This document shows positions 44,861 through 53,530 of a stretch of 64,000 nt of DNA, piece by piece. Source of the stretch: Streptomyces durmitorensis (GTDB taxonomy: Bacteria; Actinomycetota; Actinomycetes; Streptomycetales; Streptomycetaceae). The stretch is taken from contig NZ_CP097289.1 of the NCBI RefSeq assembly GCF_023498005.1, positions 8,370,001-8,434,000 of the forward strand. Direction: 5' to 3'. Within the stretch, counting starts at the first letter, position 1; every line of letters starts with the position of its first letter. The notes under the pieces are model-generated. The model saw only the letters and a program-made list of their open reading frames with translations. It was not told where the DNA came from and did not search any database. The position numbers were made by a program, and so were the translations under genes.

Positions 44861-46360
44861 TCAGTCCTCGGTGATGGTGAGTTCGGCCACCGTGGTGCGG
44901 CCGTCGCGGAAGAAGCGGTGAAAGCGGGTGCGGGCCACGGCCAGGGCCAGGGTTCCGCAGGCGATGGAGCCGGCGCCGAGGAGGAAGACTCCGCCGATGC
45001 CGTGGAAGGAGGTGCTGCCGTAGGCCGGGTCGTACATGTCGTGGGCGCTGCGGGCGAAGGCGGCCAGCATCATCAGCCCGCCGAGCAGGGGCAGGATCCC
45101 GCGCAGGAACAGGTCGCGGAGCGAGTTGCGCAGCCGCCCGCGGAAGTACCAGACGCAGGCGAGCGCGGTGGTGCCGTAATAGCAGGCGATCAGCAGCCCG
45201 ATGCACAAGATGGCGTCGCCGAGGAAGTCAGCGGAGACGAGCGTGAGCAGGACGAGCAGACCGGCGGCCGTCGCGCCGATGAAGAGGGTTCCGAAGCCGG
45301 GGGTGCGGTGCCGGGGATGGACGCGGGCGAAGGCGGCCGGCAGAGCGCCGTGGGCGGCCATGGACAGGGTGCCGCGGGAGGAGCCGACGAGGCTGGTGAG
45401 CAGGGCGGAGACCGCGGACACGCAGACGGCCAGCTGCATCACCTTGGCCGCCGCTGTGCCGAGGACCGGTGGGGCGAGGGTCGACAGGACGTCGGCGGCG
45501 TTGTCGGGATTGCCGAGCCCGGTGCCGCCGGTGCCGATGCCGGCGAAGCTGATCGCCGCGAAGGCGGTGAACAGGTAGGTCGCAAGGAGTACGAGGGTGG
45601 AGATGACGGCGGCCTGGCCCGCGACGCGCTCCCCGTCGCGCGTCTCCTCGTTCGCGGTGATGAGCGCGTCCCAGCCCCAGTAGATGAACAGGCACAGCAT
45701 CACCGCCTCGGCGAAGGGGCCGAAGCCGTCGAAGGCGAAGGGGTTGAGCCAGCTCAGGGACGGGGTGACGGCGCCGTGGCGGGCGAAGGCGGCGGCCCCG
45801 AAACCGAGCAGGGCGGTCAACTGCAGTCCGAGCAGTACGTACTGGACGGACGCCGCGAGATGCAGGCCCCGGTAGGCGATCGAGGTGACCGCCGCGAGCA
45901 GGGCCACCGCGGTGATCGTCACGGCCGTGCTGCTGCCGGCGAGGGAGTGCAGGCCGAGCAGTTGGAGCAGGTACGTGGCACCGACCTGGGAGAGGGCTGT
46001 CATCGCGATGAGCGTGGCGACCTGCACCACCCAGCCGCCGGTGAGCCAGCCGGTCAGCGGGCCGAACGCCCGCGTGGTCCAGACGAAGGTGGTGCCGCAG
46101 TCCGGCATCTCGCGGTTCAACTCGCGGAAGGCGAACGCGGTGAGCAGGATCGGGACGAAGCCGAGCAGCAGTGCGGCCGGCGCGAGGTTCCCGACGGTCA
46201 GGGTCACGAAGCCGAGGGTGATGGCGATGCTGTAGGCCGGGGCGACGCAGGACAGCCCGAGAGTGACGGACGCGAGCAGGCCCACCGAGCCCCCGCGCAG
46301 CCCCTTGCCCGTGGCGGACGCGGGCCCCGTTCCGGCCTCGGCGTCGGTTGGGTCGGGCAT
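44861..46360 (-). CDS. Amino acid/polyamine APC-family permease
   Basis: A 499-residue transporter with about 12 hydrophobic segments. It begins LRGGSVGLLASVTLGLSCVAPAYSIAITLGFV, the typical APC entry with the unwound first helix, and includes DCGTTFVWTTRAFGP and SMAAHGALPAAFARVHPRHRTPG. A GGAGG site precedes the ATG. It shares an operon with the nitrilase-family hydrolase, so its substrate may be an amide or amine that the hydrolase then breaks. Inverted repeats in the gap to the TetR gene indicate repression by it. Confidence 0.92.
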   Translation of the reverse strand: MPDPTDAEAGTGPASATGKGLRGGSVGLLASVTLGLSCVAPAYSIAITLGFVTLTVGNLAPAALLLGFVPILLTAFAFRELNREMPDCGTTFVWTTRAFGPLTGWLTGGWVVQVATLIAMTALSQVGATYLLQLLGLHSLAGSSTAVTITAVALLAAVTSIAYRGLHLAASVQYVLLGLQLTALLGFGAAAFARHGAVTPSLSWLNPFAFDGFGPFAEAVMLCLFIYWGWDALITANEETRDGERVAGQAAVISTLVLLATYLFTAFAAISFAGIGTGGTGLGNPDNAADVLSTLAPPVLGTAAAKVMQLAVCVSAVSALLTSLVGSSRGTLSMAAHGALPAAFARVHPRHRTPGFGTLFIGATAAGLLVLLTLVSADFLGDAILCIGLLIACYYGTTALACVWYFRGRLRNSLRDLFLRGILPLLGGLMMLAAFARSAHDMYDPAYGSTSFHGIGGVFLLGAGSIACGTLALAVARTRFHRFFRDGRTTVAELTITED

Positions 46361-46385
46361 GGTGCCTCCGTGGGCCGCAGGTTTG

Positions 46386-46401
46386 TTAAACGCAGATTTA
46401 A
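46386..46401. promoter_or_regulatory. Inverted repeat between permease and TetR gene
   Basis: TTAAACGCAGATTTAA has perfect TTAAA/TTTAA arms. A second AT-rich element, ATCGTTAAATTTCGAT, lies at 46438-46453. Both are plausible TetR sites in the divergent gap. Confidence 0.45.
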
Positions 46402-46479
46402 GACGTGGCCCGCTGGATCGTCAATAGCCATCGAGCTATCGTTAAATTTCGATGCAACAGGGCTGAAGAGGAGTTGGGC

Positions 46480-47088
46480 GTGGCCGCCAGGAAGGGCAGT
46501 AGCAAGGAGGCCCGCCGGGCCGAGCTGGGCAAGGCCGTGGAGCGCGCTCTGGTGGCGCGGGGTCTTGAGGGGCTGCGGCTGCGCGATGTCGCGGAGGAGG
46601 CGGGGGTCACGCCCGCCGCGGTGCTCTACTACGGCGACCTGGACGCCCTGGTTCACGTGACCTACCAGCAGGCCATCGAGCGCTACAGCCAGCAACGCGA
46701 AGAGGCCGCGCACCACTTCGCCGACGCCCGGGACCAACTCGGAGCCTGTATCGACAAGGGGGTCGCCAGTGGGCCCGACGACGCGCTGACGCGGCTGCTC
46801 TTCGAGTACTGGCCGCGCTGCCTGCGCGACGCCAAGGCCGCGGCCCTCGACAGTGCGCTGACGGAGCGTCAGATCGCCGTCTACTCAGGGATCCTGGTCC
46901 TGGGGCAGGCTCAGGGGCACTTCACCCTGCCGGACCCGCCGCGCCTGCTCGCCGCCAGCTTCGTCGCCATGGAGGACGGCTACCAGATGGAAGTCCTCGC
47001 CGGCCGCCGCACCCGCGCCGAAGTGATCACCGCCCTGCGTGCCTACGCTCGCGCGGTCACGGGCCATGACGTGGCAGGCCGCGCCTGA
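46480..47088 (+). CDS. TetR-family transcriptional regulator
   Basis: A 202-residue repressor with a TetR helix-turn-helix (VERALVARGLEGLRLRDVAEEAGVTPAAVLYYG, residues about 20-52) followed by the helical ligand-binding domain. The GTG at 46480 follows a GAAGAGGAG ribosome site and avoids an upstream extension that contains operator-like DNA. It is divergent from the permease/hydrolase operon and presumably represses it until its ligand appears. Confidence 0.9.
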   Translation: MAARKGSSKEARRAELGKAVERALVARGLEGLRLRDVAEEAGVTPAAVLYYGDLDALVHVTYQQAIERYSQQREEAAHHFADARDQLGACIDKGVASGPDDALTRLLFEYWPRCLRDAKAAALDSALTERQIAVYSGILVLGQAQGHFTLPDPPRLLAASFVAMEDGYQMEVLAGRRTRAEVITALRAYARAVTGHDVAGRA

Positions 47089-47212
47089 GGCCGCGGAACG
47101 CAGTGACTGAGTTCATCGCGTATGAGTAGCCGCAGGAGGTCTGTCGGAAGGAGCACCATACGGGGCGCCCCGGGGCCTTCGTCCTCTGCTCAAACCGCTA
47201 ACCTCCGTACGC

Positions 47213-47947
47213 ATGACCGATATTGAAACGCGCGACCGGTTCGCGGGTGAGCTCGCGAGACCGCCGGCTCGTCGCGTCCTGTGGCTTGCCGCGGGTGGCA
47301 CCGCGGCCTTACTTTTCGCCGACCTCGCCACGCGCGCCTACAACCATTACGACCCGATACCGGGCGTCCGCAGGCTGGTGAACGTCGACGTCGAGGCCAA
47401 CCTGGCCACCTGGTGGAACAGCACGCTGCTGCTGGCCGTGGCGGGCATGGCGCTGACCGCCGCGCTGCTCAGCGGGCGCGACGCGCGCCCCGGGCGGCTG
47501 TCCTGGCTGGGTCTTGTCGGCGCGACCGCACTGCTCAGCGTCGACGAGACGGTCTCGTTGCACGAGCGCCTCGGCGAGGTCGGCCGGTCGTGGAAGGAGT
47601 GGGCCGGGGGCTCACTTCCCACGCACGCCTGGGTGCTGCCCGGCGCGGTGCTCGCGGGGGCGGGCACTGTCTGCGCCGTGCTGTGGGCGCGCAAGCTCCC
47701 GCGCGACCTGCGGCGAGGGCTCCTTGCCGCACTGGGGGTGTATCTGGGCGGGGCGCTGCTGACCGAGGCGTTCAACGGCTGGGCGCACGCGCACGGTCAC
47801 AGCACCGTGCTGATGCTGGGAACGATCGTGGAGGAGGGTTTGGAGATGAGCGGCTGCCTGGTCGCCCTCGCCGTCCTCGGTCGGTACGTGGTGCTTGAGG
47901 CTGACCCGGAGTCCGGGCGCGCGGCGGTCCGGCTGCGGGACGGCTAG
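47213..47947 (+). CDS. Integral membrane protein of unknown function
   Basis: A 244-residue protein with about six hydrophobic segments (VLWLAAGGTAALLFADLA, STLLLAVAGMALTAALL, WLGLVGATALLSVDETVS, AWVLPGAVLAGAGTVCAVLWA, LAALGVYLGGALLTEAFNG, VLMLGTIVEEGLEMSGCL). Acidic residues inside or beside membrane helices (SVDETVSLHERLGEV, TIVEEGLEMSG) are a notable feature. A TAACCT box ends 8 bases ahead of the ATG, so the transcript may be leaderless. I do not recognise a function. Confidence 0.75.
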   Translation: MTDIETRDRFAGELARPPARRVLWLAAGGTAALLFADLATRAYNHYDPIPGVRRLVNVDVEANLATWWNSTLLLAVAGMALTAALLSGRDARPGRLSWLGLVGATALLSVDETVSLHERLGEVGRSWKEWAGGSLPTHAWVLPGAVLAGAGTVCAVLWARKLPRDLRRGLLAALGVYLGGALLTEAFNGWAHAHGHSTVLMLGTIVEEGLEMSGCLVALAVLGRYVVLEADPESGRAAVRLRDG

Positions 47948-48050
47948 GCCGGACGGCGTGACCGGACGGCGGCTGACCCGCCAGACGTGGAGCGTCCAGA
48001 AGTGGTCACCGGGCTGACGTGGTGTCGGGGCGCGTCGCCCGGGGGGCGGG

Positions 48051-48078
48051 GCGGGCTGCCGGAGGGGAGACAGCCCGC
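48051..48078. terminator. Hairpin terminator between convergent genes
   Basis: GCGGGCTG (48051-48058) pairs with CAGCCCGC (48071-48078) just beyond the end of the ABC-permease gene. Confidence 0.6.
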
Positions 48079-48082
48079 GCGC

Positions 48083-48870
48083 CTACTTGGGGTCGCGGTT
48101 GAACTGCGCCGTCGACCAGCGGTAGCCGAGTGCGATCAGGGCGACGCACCAGGCGATGGCGATCCAGCCGTTGTTGCCGATCTCGGTGCCGAGGAGGAGG
48201 CCTCGCAGGGTCTCGATGGCCGGGGTGAAGGGCTGGTACTCGGCGATCGGCCGGAACCAGCCCGGCATCGTGTCCGCCGGAATGAAGGCGCTGGAGATGA
48301 GCGGCAGGAGGATCAGCGGCATGGCCATGTTGCCGGCCGCCTCGGGGTTCGGACTGGCCGCCCCCATGCCGACCGCGATCCAGGTGAGTGCCAGGGCGAA
48401 CAGGGTGATCAGCCCGAACGCCGCCAGCCACTCCAGTGCCGTGGCGTCCGTGGACCGGAAGCCCATCGCCGCCCCGACGGCGCCGACGAGGACCACGCTC
48501 ATCACGCACTGCAGCACGCCGCCGACGACATGCCCGACGAGCAGGGCGCCCCGGTACATCGCCATCGTGCGGAAGCGGGCGGTGAGGCCCTGGGTCATGT
48601 CCACGCAGACGGACACGGAGGCCCCGATCACGGTGCTGCCGACGGTCATCAGGAGCAGGCCGGGGACGATGTAGGCGATGTAGTCGGAGCGGTCCGCGCC
48701 GCCGCCTCCGATACCCGCGCTCATCACGTCGCCGAAGATGTAGACGAAGAGCAGCAGCATCATGATCGGCGTGAGCAGCAGGTTCAGGGTTCCGGACGGG
48801 TAGCGCCACGCGTGCAGCAGATTGCGGCGCAGCATCGTGTTCGAGTCGCGGACGGCGAGGGCGAGGGAGC

Positions 48871-48874
<4 letters not shown>
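48083..48874 (-). CDS. ABC-2 type exporter permease (DrrB-like)
   Basis: A 263-residue permease with six hydrophobic segments (LLLTPIMMLLLFVYIFGD, YIAYIVPGLLLMTVGSTVIGA, LLVGHVVGGVLQCVMSVVLVGAV, FGLITLFALALTWIAVGMG, MPLILLPLISSAFIP). It matches the ABC-2 family of drug and polysaccharide exporters, DrrB type. The ATG overlaps the ATPase stop (ATGA). With the ATPase it should export a hydrophobic drug or metabolite. No biosynthetic genes are adjacent. Confidence 0.9.
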
Positions 48875-49884
<1,010 letters not shown>

Positions 49885-49961
49885 GGGGCGCTCCCGTTCG
49901 AGGCTGAGGTGCCTGGGGGTGAGTTGGTTGACGGCAATCCCTGCGCTAGTCAGCGCCACTG

Positions 49962-49996
49962 AGTACCGGTACACGGTAACGCTGACTACCGGTACT
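49962..49996. promoter_or_regulatory. Two TetR-like palindromes upstream of the exporter
   Basis: AGTACCGGTAC (49962-49972) and ACTACCGGTACT (49985-49996) share ACCGGTAC; GTACCGGTAC is a perfect 10-base palindrome. Their position suggests repressor control of the exporter. Confidence 0.5.
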
Positions 49997-50064
49997 AAGC
50001 AAGACGGAGTAGCGGAGGCGCGGGCCGGAGGGGGAGCGCGGCGGAGGGGGAGGGTCGCAGGGGC

Positions 50065-50391
50065 TCAGTGCCCCGGGCCGCCGTGGTCACGGTGGCGGTG
50101 GTGCAGGGCCGAGTGGACGGCCAGGGCGAGGAGGGCGAGGACCGCGAAGAGGATCGCCAGGCCCGCCAACGCCCAGGGGCTGGGAGGCCCGCCGCTTGCC
50201 CACACCCCGAAGAGCACGGCCAGGACCAGGAAGAGCGGTGTGTAGACGTAGGTGAGCAGATGGCGCAGGCGATGGGCGCGTTGAGTGTGCAACGGGGACG
50301 CGCCGTCCTGACCATGGGCGCGCGGTCCAGGGTTCGGGAGGCCGGACGCCGTGTGCGGGTGTCCGCGGCGGCCGGGGCGTTCGCCTTTCAT
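50065..50391 (-). CDS. Small two-span membrane protein
   Basis: A 108-residue protein. The ATG at 50391 follows GGAGG. A basic, Pro/Gly/His-rich N-terminal half is followed by two hydrophobic helices (YVYTPLFLVLAVLFGVWASG and WALAGLAILFAVLALLALAVH) and a His-rich tail (SALHHRHRDHGGPGH), which could bind metal. No family is recognised and no partner is evident. Confidence 0.65.
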   Translation of the reverse strand: MKGERPGRRGHPHTASGLPNPGPRAHGQDGASPLHTQRAHRLRHLLTYVYTPLFLVLAVLFGVWASGGPPSPWALAGLAILFAVLALLALAVHSALHHRHRDHGGPGH

Positions 50392-50491
50392 GGCTACCTC
50401 CAGCAGCTGAGGGCACGCGCTGCCGTTGGTTCTCGTCAAGCTCAAGGATAGTCCTGCCGGGCTGCCCCTCCGGGGTCGAACGGGACCCGGA

Positions 50492-50986
50492 TCAGGCCGG
50501 GTGGCCGGGGGTGAGGTCGGCGACGTCGCTCAGGCGGAGCAGCTCCTGGTGCGGCGGTGGGTCGGCGCCCGCCTCCACCGGAGTGAGATGAAAGCCCACG
50601 TGATCTCCCCAGTCGGCGCGCCGCTCGACCTTGCCGACCCACCAGGCGCAGGAGTCCGCGAGCACGGGAGTCCCGCCCGTGCGCGGTTCCCACGGGATGC
50701 CGGCGAACTTGTCGACCCGGTCGCCGCACTCGCCCCCGAACAGCCGCGCCAGTTGGTGCTGTTCGCGCCCGAGGAGATGCACGCCGAGGAACGCGGAGCC
50801 AAGGGCCACTCGATACGTGTGGTTCGCCCGCGACAGCCACACCGCGAAACGGGGCGGATCAAGCGAACACTGCGAGGCGAATCCCACCAGGCAGCCCGCG
50901 GGCAGGCCGTCGGCGGCGGCCGTCACCACGTACATCGGGTAGTCGAGCCGGTCGGTGAACCCGTCCACATCCACCAAAGGGGCCAC
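50492..50986 (-). CDS. Flavin-reductase-like FMN-binding protein
   Basis: A 164-residue split-barrel protein of the flavin reductase domain family. Motifs are YPMYVVTAAADGLPAGCLVGFASQCSLDPPRFAVWLSRANHTYR and FLGVHLLGREQHQLARLFGG. Members bind FMN and reduce flavin or transfer electrons to partner monooxygenases. The start is uncertain: GTG at 50986 lies close to an AGGAG element; GTG 50974 is an alternative. No partner oxygenase is adjacent. Confidence 0.82.
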   Translation of the reverse strand: MAPLVDVDGFTDRLDYPMYVVTAAADGLPAGCLVGFASQCSLDPPRFAVWLSRANHTYRVALGSAFLGVHLLGREQHQLARLFGGECGDRVDKFAGIPWEPRTGGTPVLADSCAWWVGKVERRADWGDHVGFHLTPVEAGADPPPHQELLRLSDVADLTPGHPA

Positions 50987-51028
50987 CTCTCCTGGGTCGG
51001 AAAATGCGGGGCCGCGTCTCCCATCATG

Positions 51029-51065
51029 CCGAGGGGCGCACCCATGTACTGGGTGCGCCCCTCGG
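51029..51065. terminator. Strong hairpin terminator
   Basis: Perfect 15-base arms (51029-51043, 51051-51065) around a 7-base loop, beyond the end of the small minus-strand gene at 51085. Confidence 0.85.
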
Positions 51066-51084
51066 GATCTACGCGGTCCAAGCG

Positions 51085-51264
51085 TCAGACCAGGTCGTCG
51101 TCCACGTCCTGGCGCTGCTGCGCGCGCGCATCGCCCGGGTTGCGCTCCTGCCGGCGGTTCTGGCCCGGCTGTGCGGGATCCTGCTCGCGCCGGCCCCGCT
51201 GTGCCGGCTCCTGGCGGCCGGGGGCCTGACGGGACGGATCGACGGACCGCTTTTGCTTGCCCAT
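51085..51264 (-). CDS. Small hydrophilic Gln/Arg/Asp-rich protein
   Basis: A 59-codon gene: ATG at 51264 with GAGGAG 7 bases upstream and a hairpin terminator after its stop. The protein begins MGKQKRSVDPSR and is rich in Gln, Arg, Pro and Asp, ending DVDDDLV; no membrane segment or Cys is present and it is probably disordered. No function is recognised. Third-base GC usage and the ribosome site make a real gene more likely than the longer plus-strand frame over the same bases. Confidence 0.6.
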   Translation of the reverse strand: MGKQKRSVDPSRQAPGRQEPAQRGRREQDPAQPGQNRRQERNPGDARAQQRQDVDDDLV

Positions 51265-51384
51265 GAGTTCACTCCTCGTGAGGGCGGATTGGTTTTCTCA
51301 TCGTGGCATGGGCAGTAACCCAGTGCATGTCAAGCGATTGCGTTGCGTGATGATGCCTGGTGAGGAGTGCCGACGAGGGCAGGG

Positions 51385-53424
51385 TTACCGCTCGGTCACC
51401 TTCCAGCGCTGGTTGGGCCCGGAGTTCGGTCTCCACGTCGTGACGGCGGCTCCGTCGTGCGTGGCCTGGCCGCCGACCTCCAGGAGTCGGCCCGTGGCCG
51501 CGTTGACCAGGGTCCATGTGCCGTCACCCGTGGTGGACATGATCCACTGGGCGGCCTTGTCGCGGGGACCGGTGTCGGGCTCGGCCACCGGCGCGCCGTC
51601 ACGGACGGCCAGCCGCCTTCCTTGCGCCGCGTCGGCGAACACGTACCGCCGCTGATTTCCGGGGTCACCGCTGATCTGCCGCAGCCGCCACCGCTGGCCT
51701 GCCGTGTCCGCGGCGGTCTTGATGACGAGGCCGGTGCCGTTGTCGGCGACGGTGAGTTCCTTGCCGCTCTGGACGCCGGTCAGTTCGTACGTGTGGTCCT
51801 TCTGCAGCGGGGCGGCGTCCTTCGCGACACCGGAGACTCCCTTGACGAGGAAGGAGGTAACCGACTGTGCGGGCACCGTGAAAGTGGCCTTCTTGCCGCT
51901 GACGTCGATGGCGTCGTGCCGTTCGAGCTTGCCCTCGGCGCTGGTCACCACGGGGGTGACGGTGGCCGCGCCGCGCACGCGGCCGAACTTGGACAGGTCG
52001 ACCGTGACCGTGCGCTCGGCCGCCGTGCTGTTGACGTGGACGACCGTCGCCGCGTCGCCCTTCCGGGACACGGCGGCGGCGCTCGACGTGTCGTCGACCT
52101 TGACGAGCCGGTCGCCGGGCTTGATGAAGTGGGTGAAGTTGCGGGCCGTGTCGAACTTCGTGTTCGTACGGATGGGGCAGGTCTCCAGGGTGTCCTTGGA
52201 GGTGCAGCTGAACGGCAGCTGGATGCTGCCCCAGTTGCCGCCCTTGGCGGACTCGCCGCCGGGCTTCATGTTGTCGTAGTCCTCCACAGGCTGCCAGAAC
52301 ACCCAGGCCTTCGGCTCCAGTTCACGCAGGTCGTCGACCATCCGCTGGGCCATGCCGAGGCCCGGCCGCATGTCGTCGAAGTCCTGGCCGTCGCCCCAGT
52401 CGCCCTCGACCTCGCTCATCCACAGCGGCTTGTCCGCCGCCTTGGCCAAGTCGCGGACGCTGGTGCGTCCTTCGGTGCCGTAGGTGTGGACGTTCATCTG
52501 GCTGACGGCGTCCCTGACCTCCTGGGGGTAGGAGTTCCAGTTCCGCGTGAAGGTGGTGGGGTTGGTCTCGTCCATCGCGGAGATCTTCGCTCCGGTCCCG
52601 GACTTCTTGAGGGCCGGGTCGAGGGCGCGGATCACCTTCTGCTGGAGCTCGGGGCCGATATGGGCTCCCTCCTGGCGGCCGCCGACCGGCTCGCCGTCCG
52701 CTCCCAGGCGGGTGCCCCAGTAGTCCGTGTTCGGTTCGTTGAACGGATCGAGGGTGTCGACCTTGATGCCGTGGGACTTCTCAAGACGCTCGGTCGCGCC
52801 CACCAGGTAGGAGGCGAAGTCGTCGACGGACTCGGTCTTGAGCTGGTCGTCGCTCGCGTCGAAGCCGCCCGAGACATAACCGCTCTCGGTCATGAACCAC
52901 GGCGGCGAGTTGCTGAACGTCTCCCAGTGGTCGACGTCGTCCTTGATCCGGTCGACCCACCAGCGCTGGGTGGCGTCGGCCTTCGGGTTCCAGGCGGCCG
53001 GGTCCGTGGCGCTCCACCAGTCGGTGTCCTCGCGGGTGGTGCCCGCCGGGGCCTTCCACCAGCCCTCGACCGCGCCCCCGGGGCGCAGATAGTCCTTGAC
53101 GTCGGGGGCGTTGCCGCCTCCGATGTTGTAGCGGGCGATGTTCAGGGCCAGGCCGTCGTCGCCGAAGAGGAGCCCGGCCAGCTTCTCGCGTATCTCCTGG
53201 GGATAGTCGCCGGTGGCGTTGGCGAACCAGACCAGGCTCGTGCCCCAGCCCTCGAACTTCTCGTGCTGGTAGGAGGGATCGGGCCGGACGGTGACGGCGT
53301 CGGATGCCGCGGCGGCCGACTGCGGCGGGGCGGTGACCAGGGCCGCCCCGGTGGCCAGGGCGGTGATGCCGACGATGCCGAGGAGCCGCCTCGTGCGGGT
53401 TCTCGTGCGGGTGCGGGGTGCCAA
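51385..53424 (-). CDS. Secreted endo-beta-1,6-galactanase, GH30, with CBM13-like domain
   Basis: A 679-residue exported enzyme. The TTG at 53424 follows GGGAG and opens a signal peptide (LLGIVGITALATGAALVTAPPQSAAAA). The GH30 barrel has FEGWGTSLVWFANATG, SPPWFMTESG, acid/base Glu230 in DPFNEPNTDYW and nucleophile Glu338 in WMSEVEGDWG, in the GH30_5 endo-beta-1,6-galactanase arrangement. A beta-sandwich domain follows, then a ricin-type CBM13-like lectin (residues about 540-679, RWRLRQISG, TWTLVNAATGRLLEV). It should cut beta-1,6-galactan side chains of arabinogalactan, feeding the adjacent importer and GH42. Confidence 0.88.
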   Translation of the reverse strand: MAPRTRTRTRTRRLLGIVGITALATGAALVTAPPQSAAAASDAVTVRPDPSYQHEKFEGWGTSLVWFANATGDYPQEIREKLAGLLFGDDGLALNIARYNIGGGNAPDVKDYLRPGGAVEGWWKAPAGTTREDTDWWSATDPAAWNPKADATQRWWVDRIKDDVDHWETFSNSPPWFMTESGYVSGGFDASDDQLKTESVDDFASYLVGATERLEKSHGIKVDTLDPFNEPNTDYWGTRLGADGEPVGGRQEGAHIGPELQQKVIRALDPALKKSGTGAKISAMDETNPTTFTRNWNSYPQEVRDAVSQMNVHTYGTEGRTSVRDLAKAADKPLWMSEVEGDWGDGQDFDDMRPGLGMAQRMVDDLRELEPKAWVFWQPVEDYDNMKPGGESAKGGNWGSIQLPFSCTSKDTLETCPIRTNTKFDTARNFTHFIKPGDRLVKVDDTSSAAAVSRKGDAATVVHVNSTAAERTVTVDLSKFGRVRGAATVTPVVTSAEGKLERHDAIDVSGKKATFTVPAQSVTSFLVKGVSGVAKDAAPLQKDHTYELTGVQSGKELTVADNGTGLVIKTAADTAGQRWRLRQISGDPGNQRRYVFADAAQGRRLAVRDGAPVAEPDTGPRDKAAQWIMSTTGDGTWTLVNAATGRLLEVGGQATHDGAAVTTWRPNSGPNQRWKVTER

Positions 53425-53454
53425 CGTGTGCTCCCAACTCAGGGTGCGCTGCGG

Positions 53455-53492
53455 AGCCGTGTCGCCCTGCACACGGGCAGGACGGCACGGCT
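53455..53492. terminator. Hairpin between GH42 and GH30 genes
   Basis: AGCCGTG (53455-53461) pairs with CACGGCT (53486-53492), with an inner CCTG/CAGG-type stem. It may partly terminate or attenuate transcription entering GH30. Confidence 0.45.
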
Positions 53493-53530
53493 CTGGGACG
53501 GGTGGCGCTGTACAGGAGGGGGTGGAGGTG

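Noticed and set aside
51004..51318. A 104-codon plus-strand frame over the small hydrophilic gene
   Set aside because: It crosses a perfect hairpin and lacks a ribosome site, whereas the minus-strand 59-codon frame has one and ends just before the hairpin.
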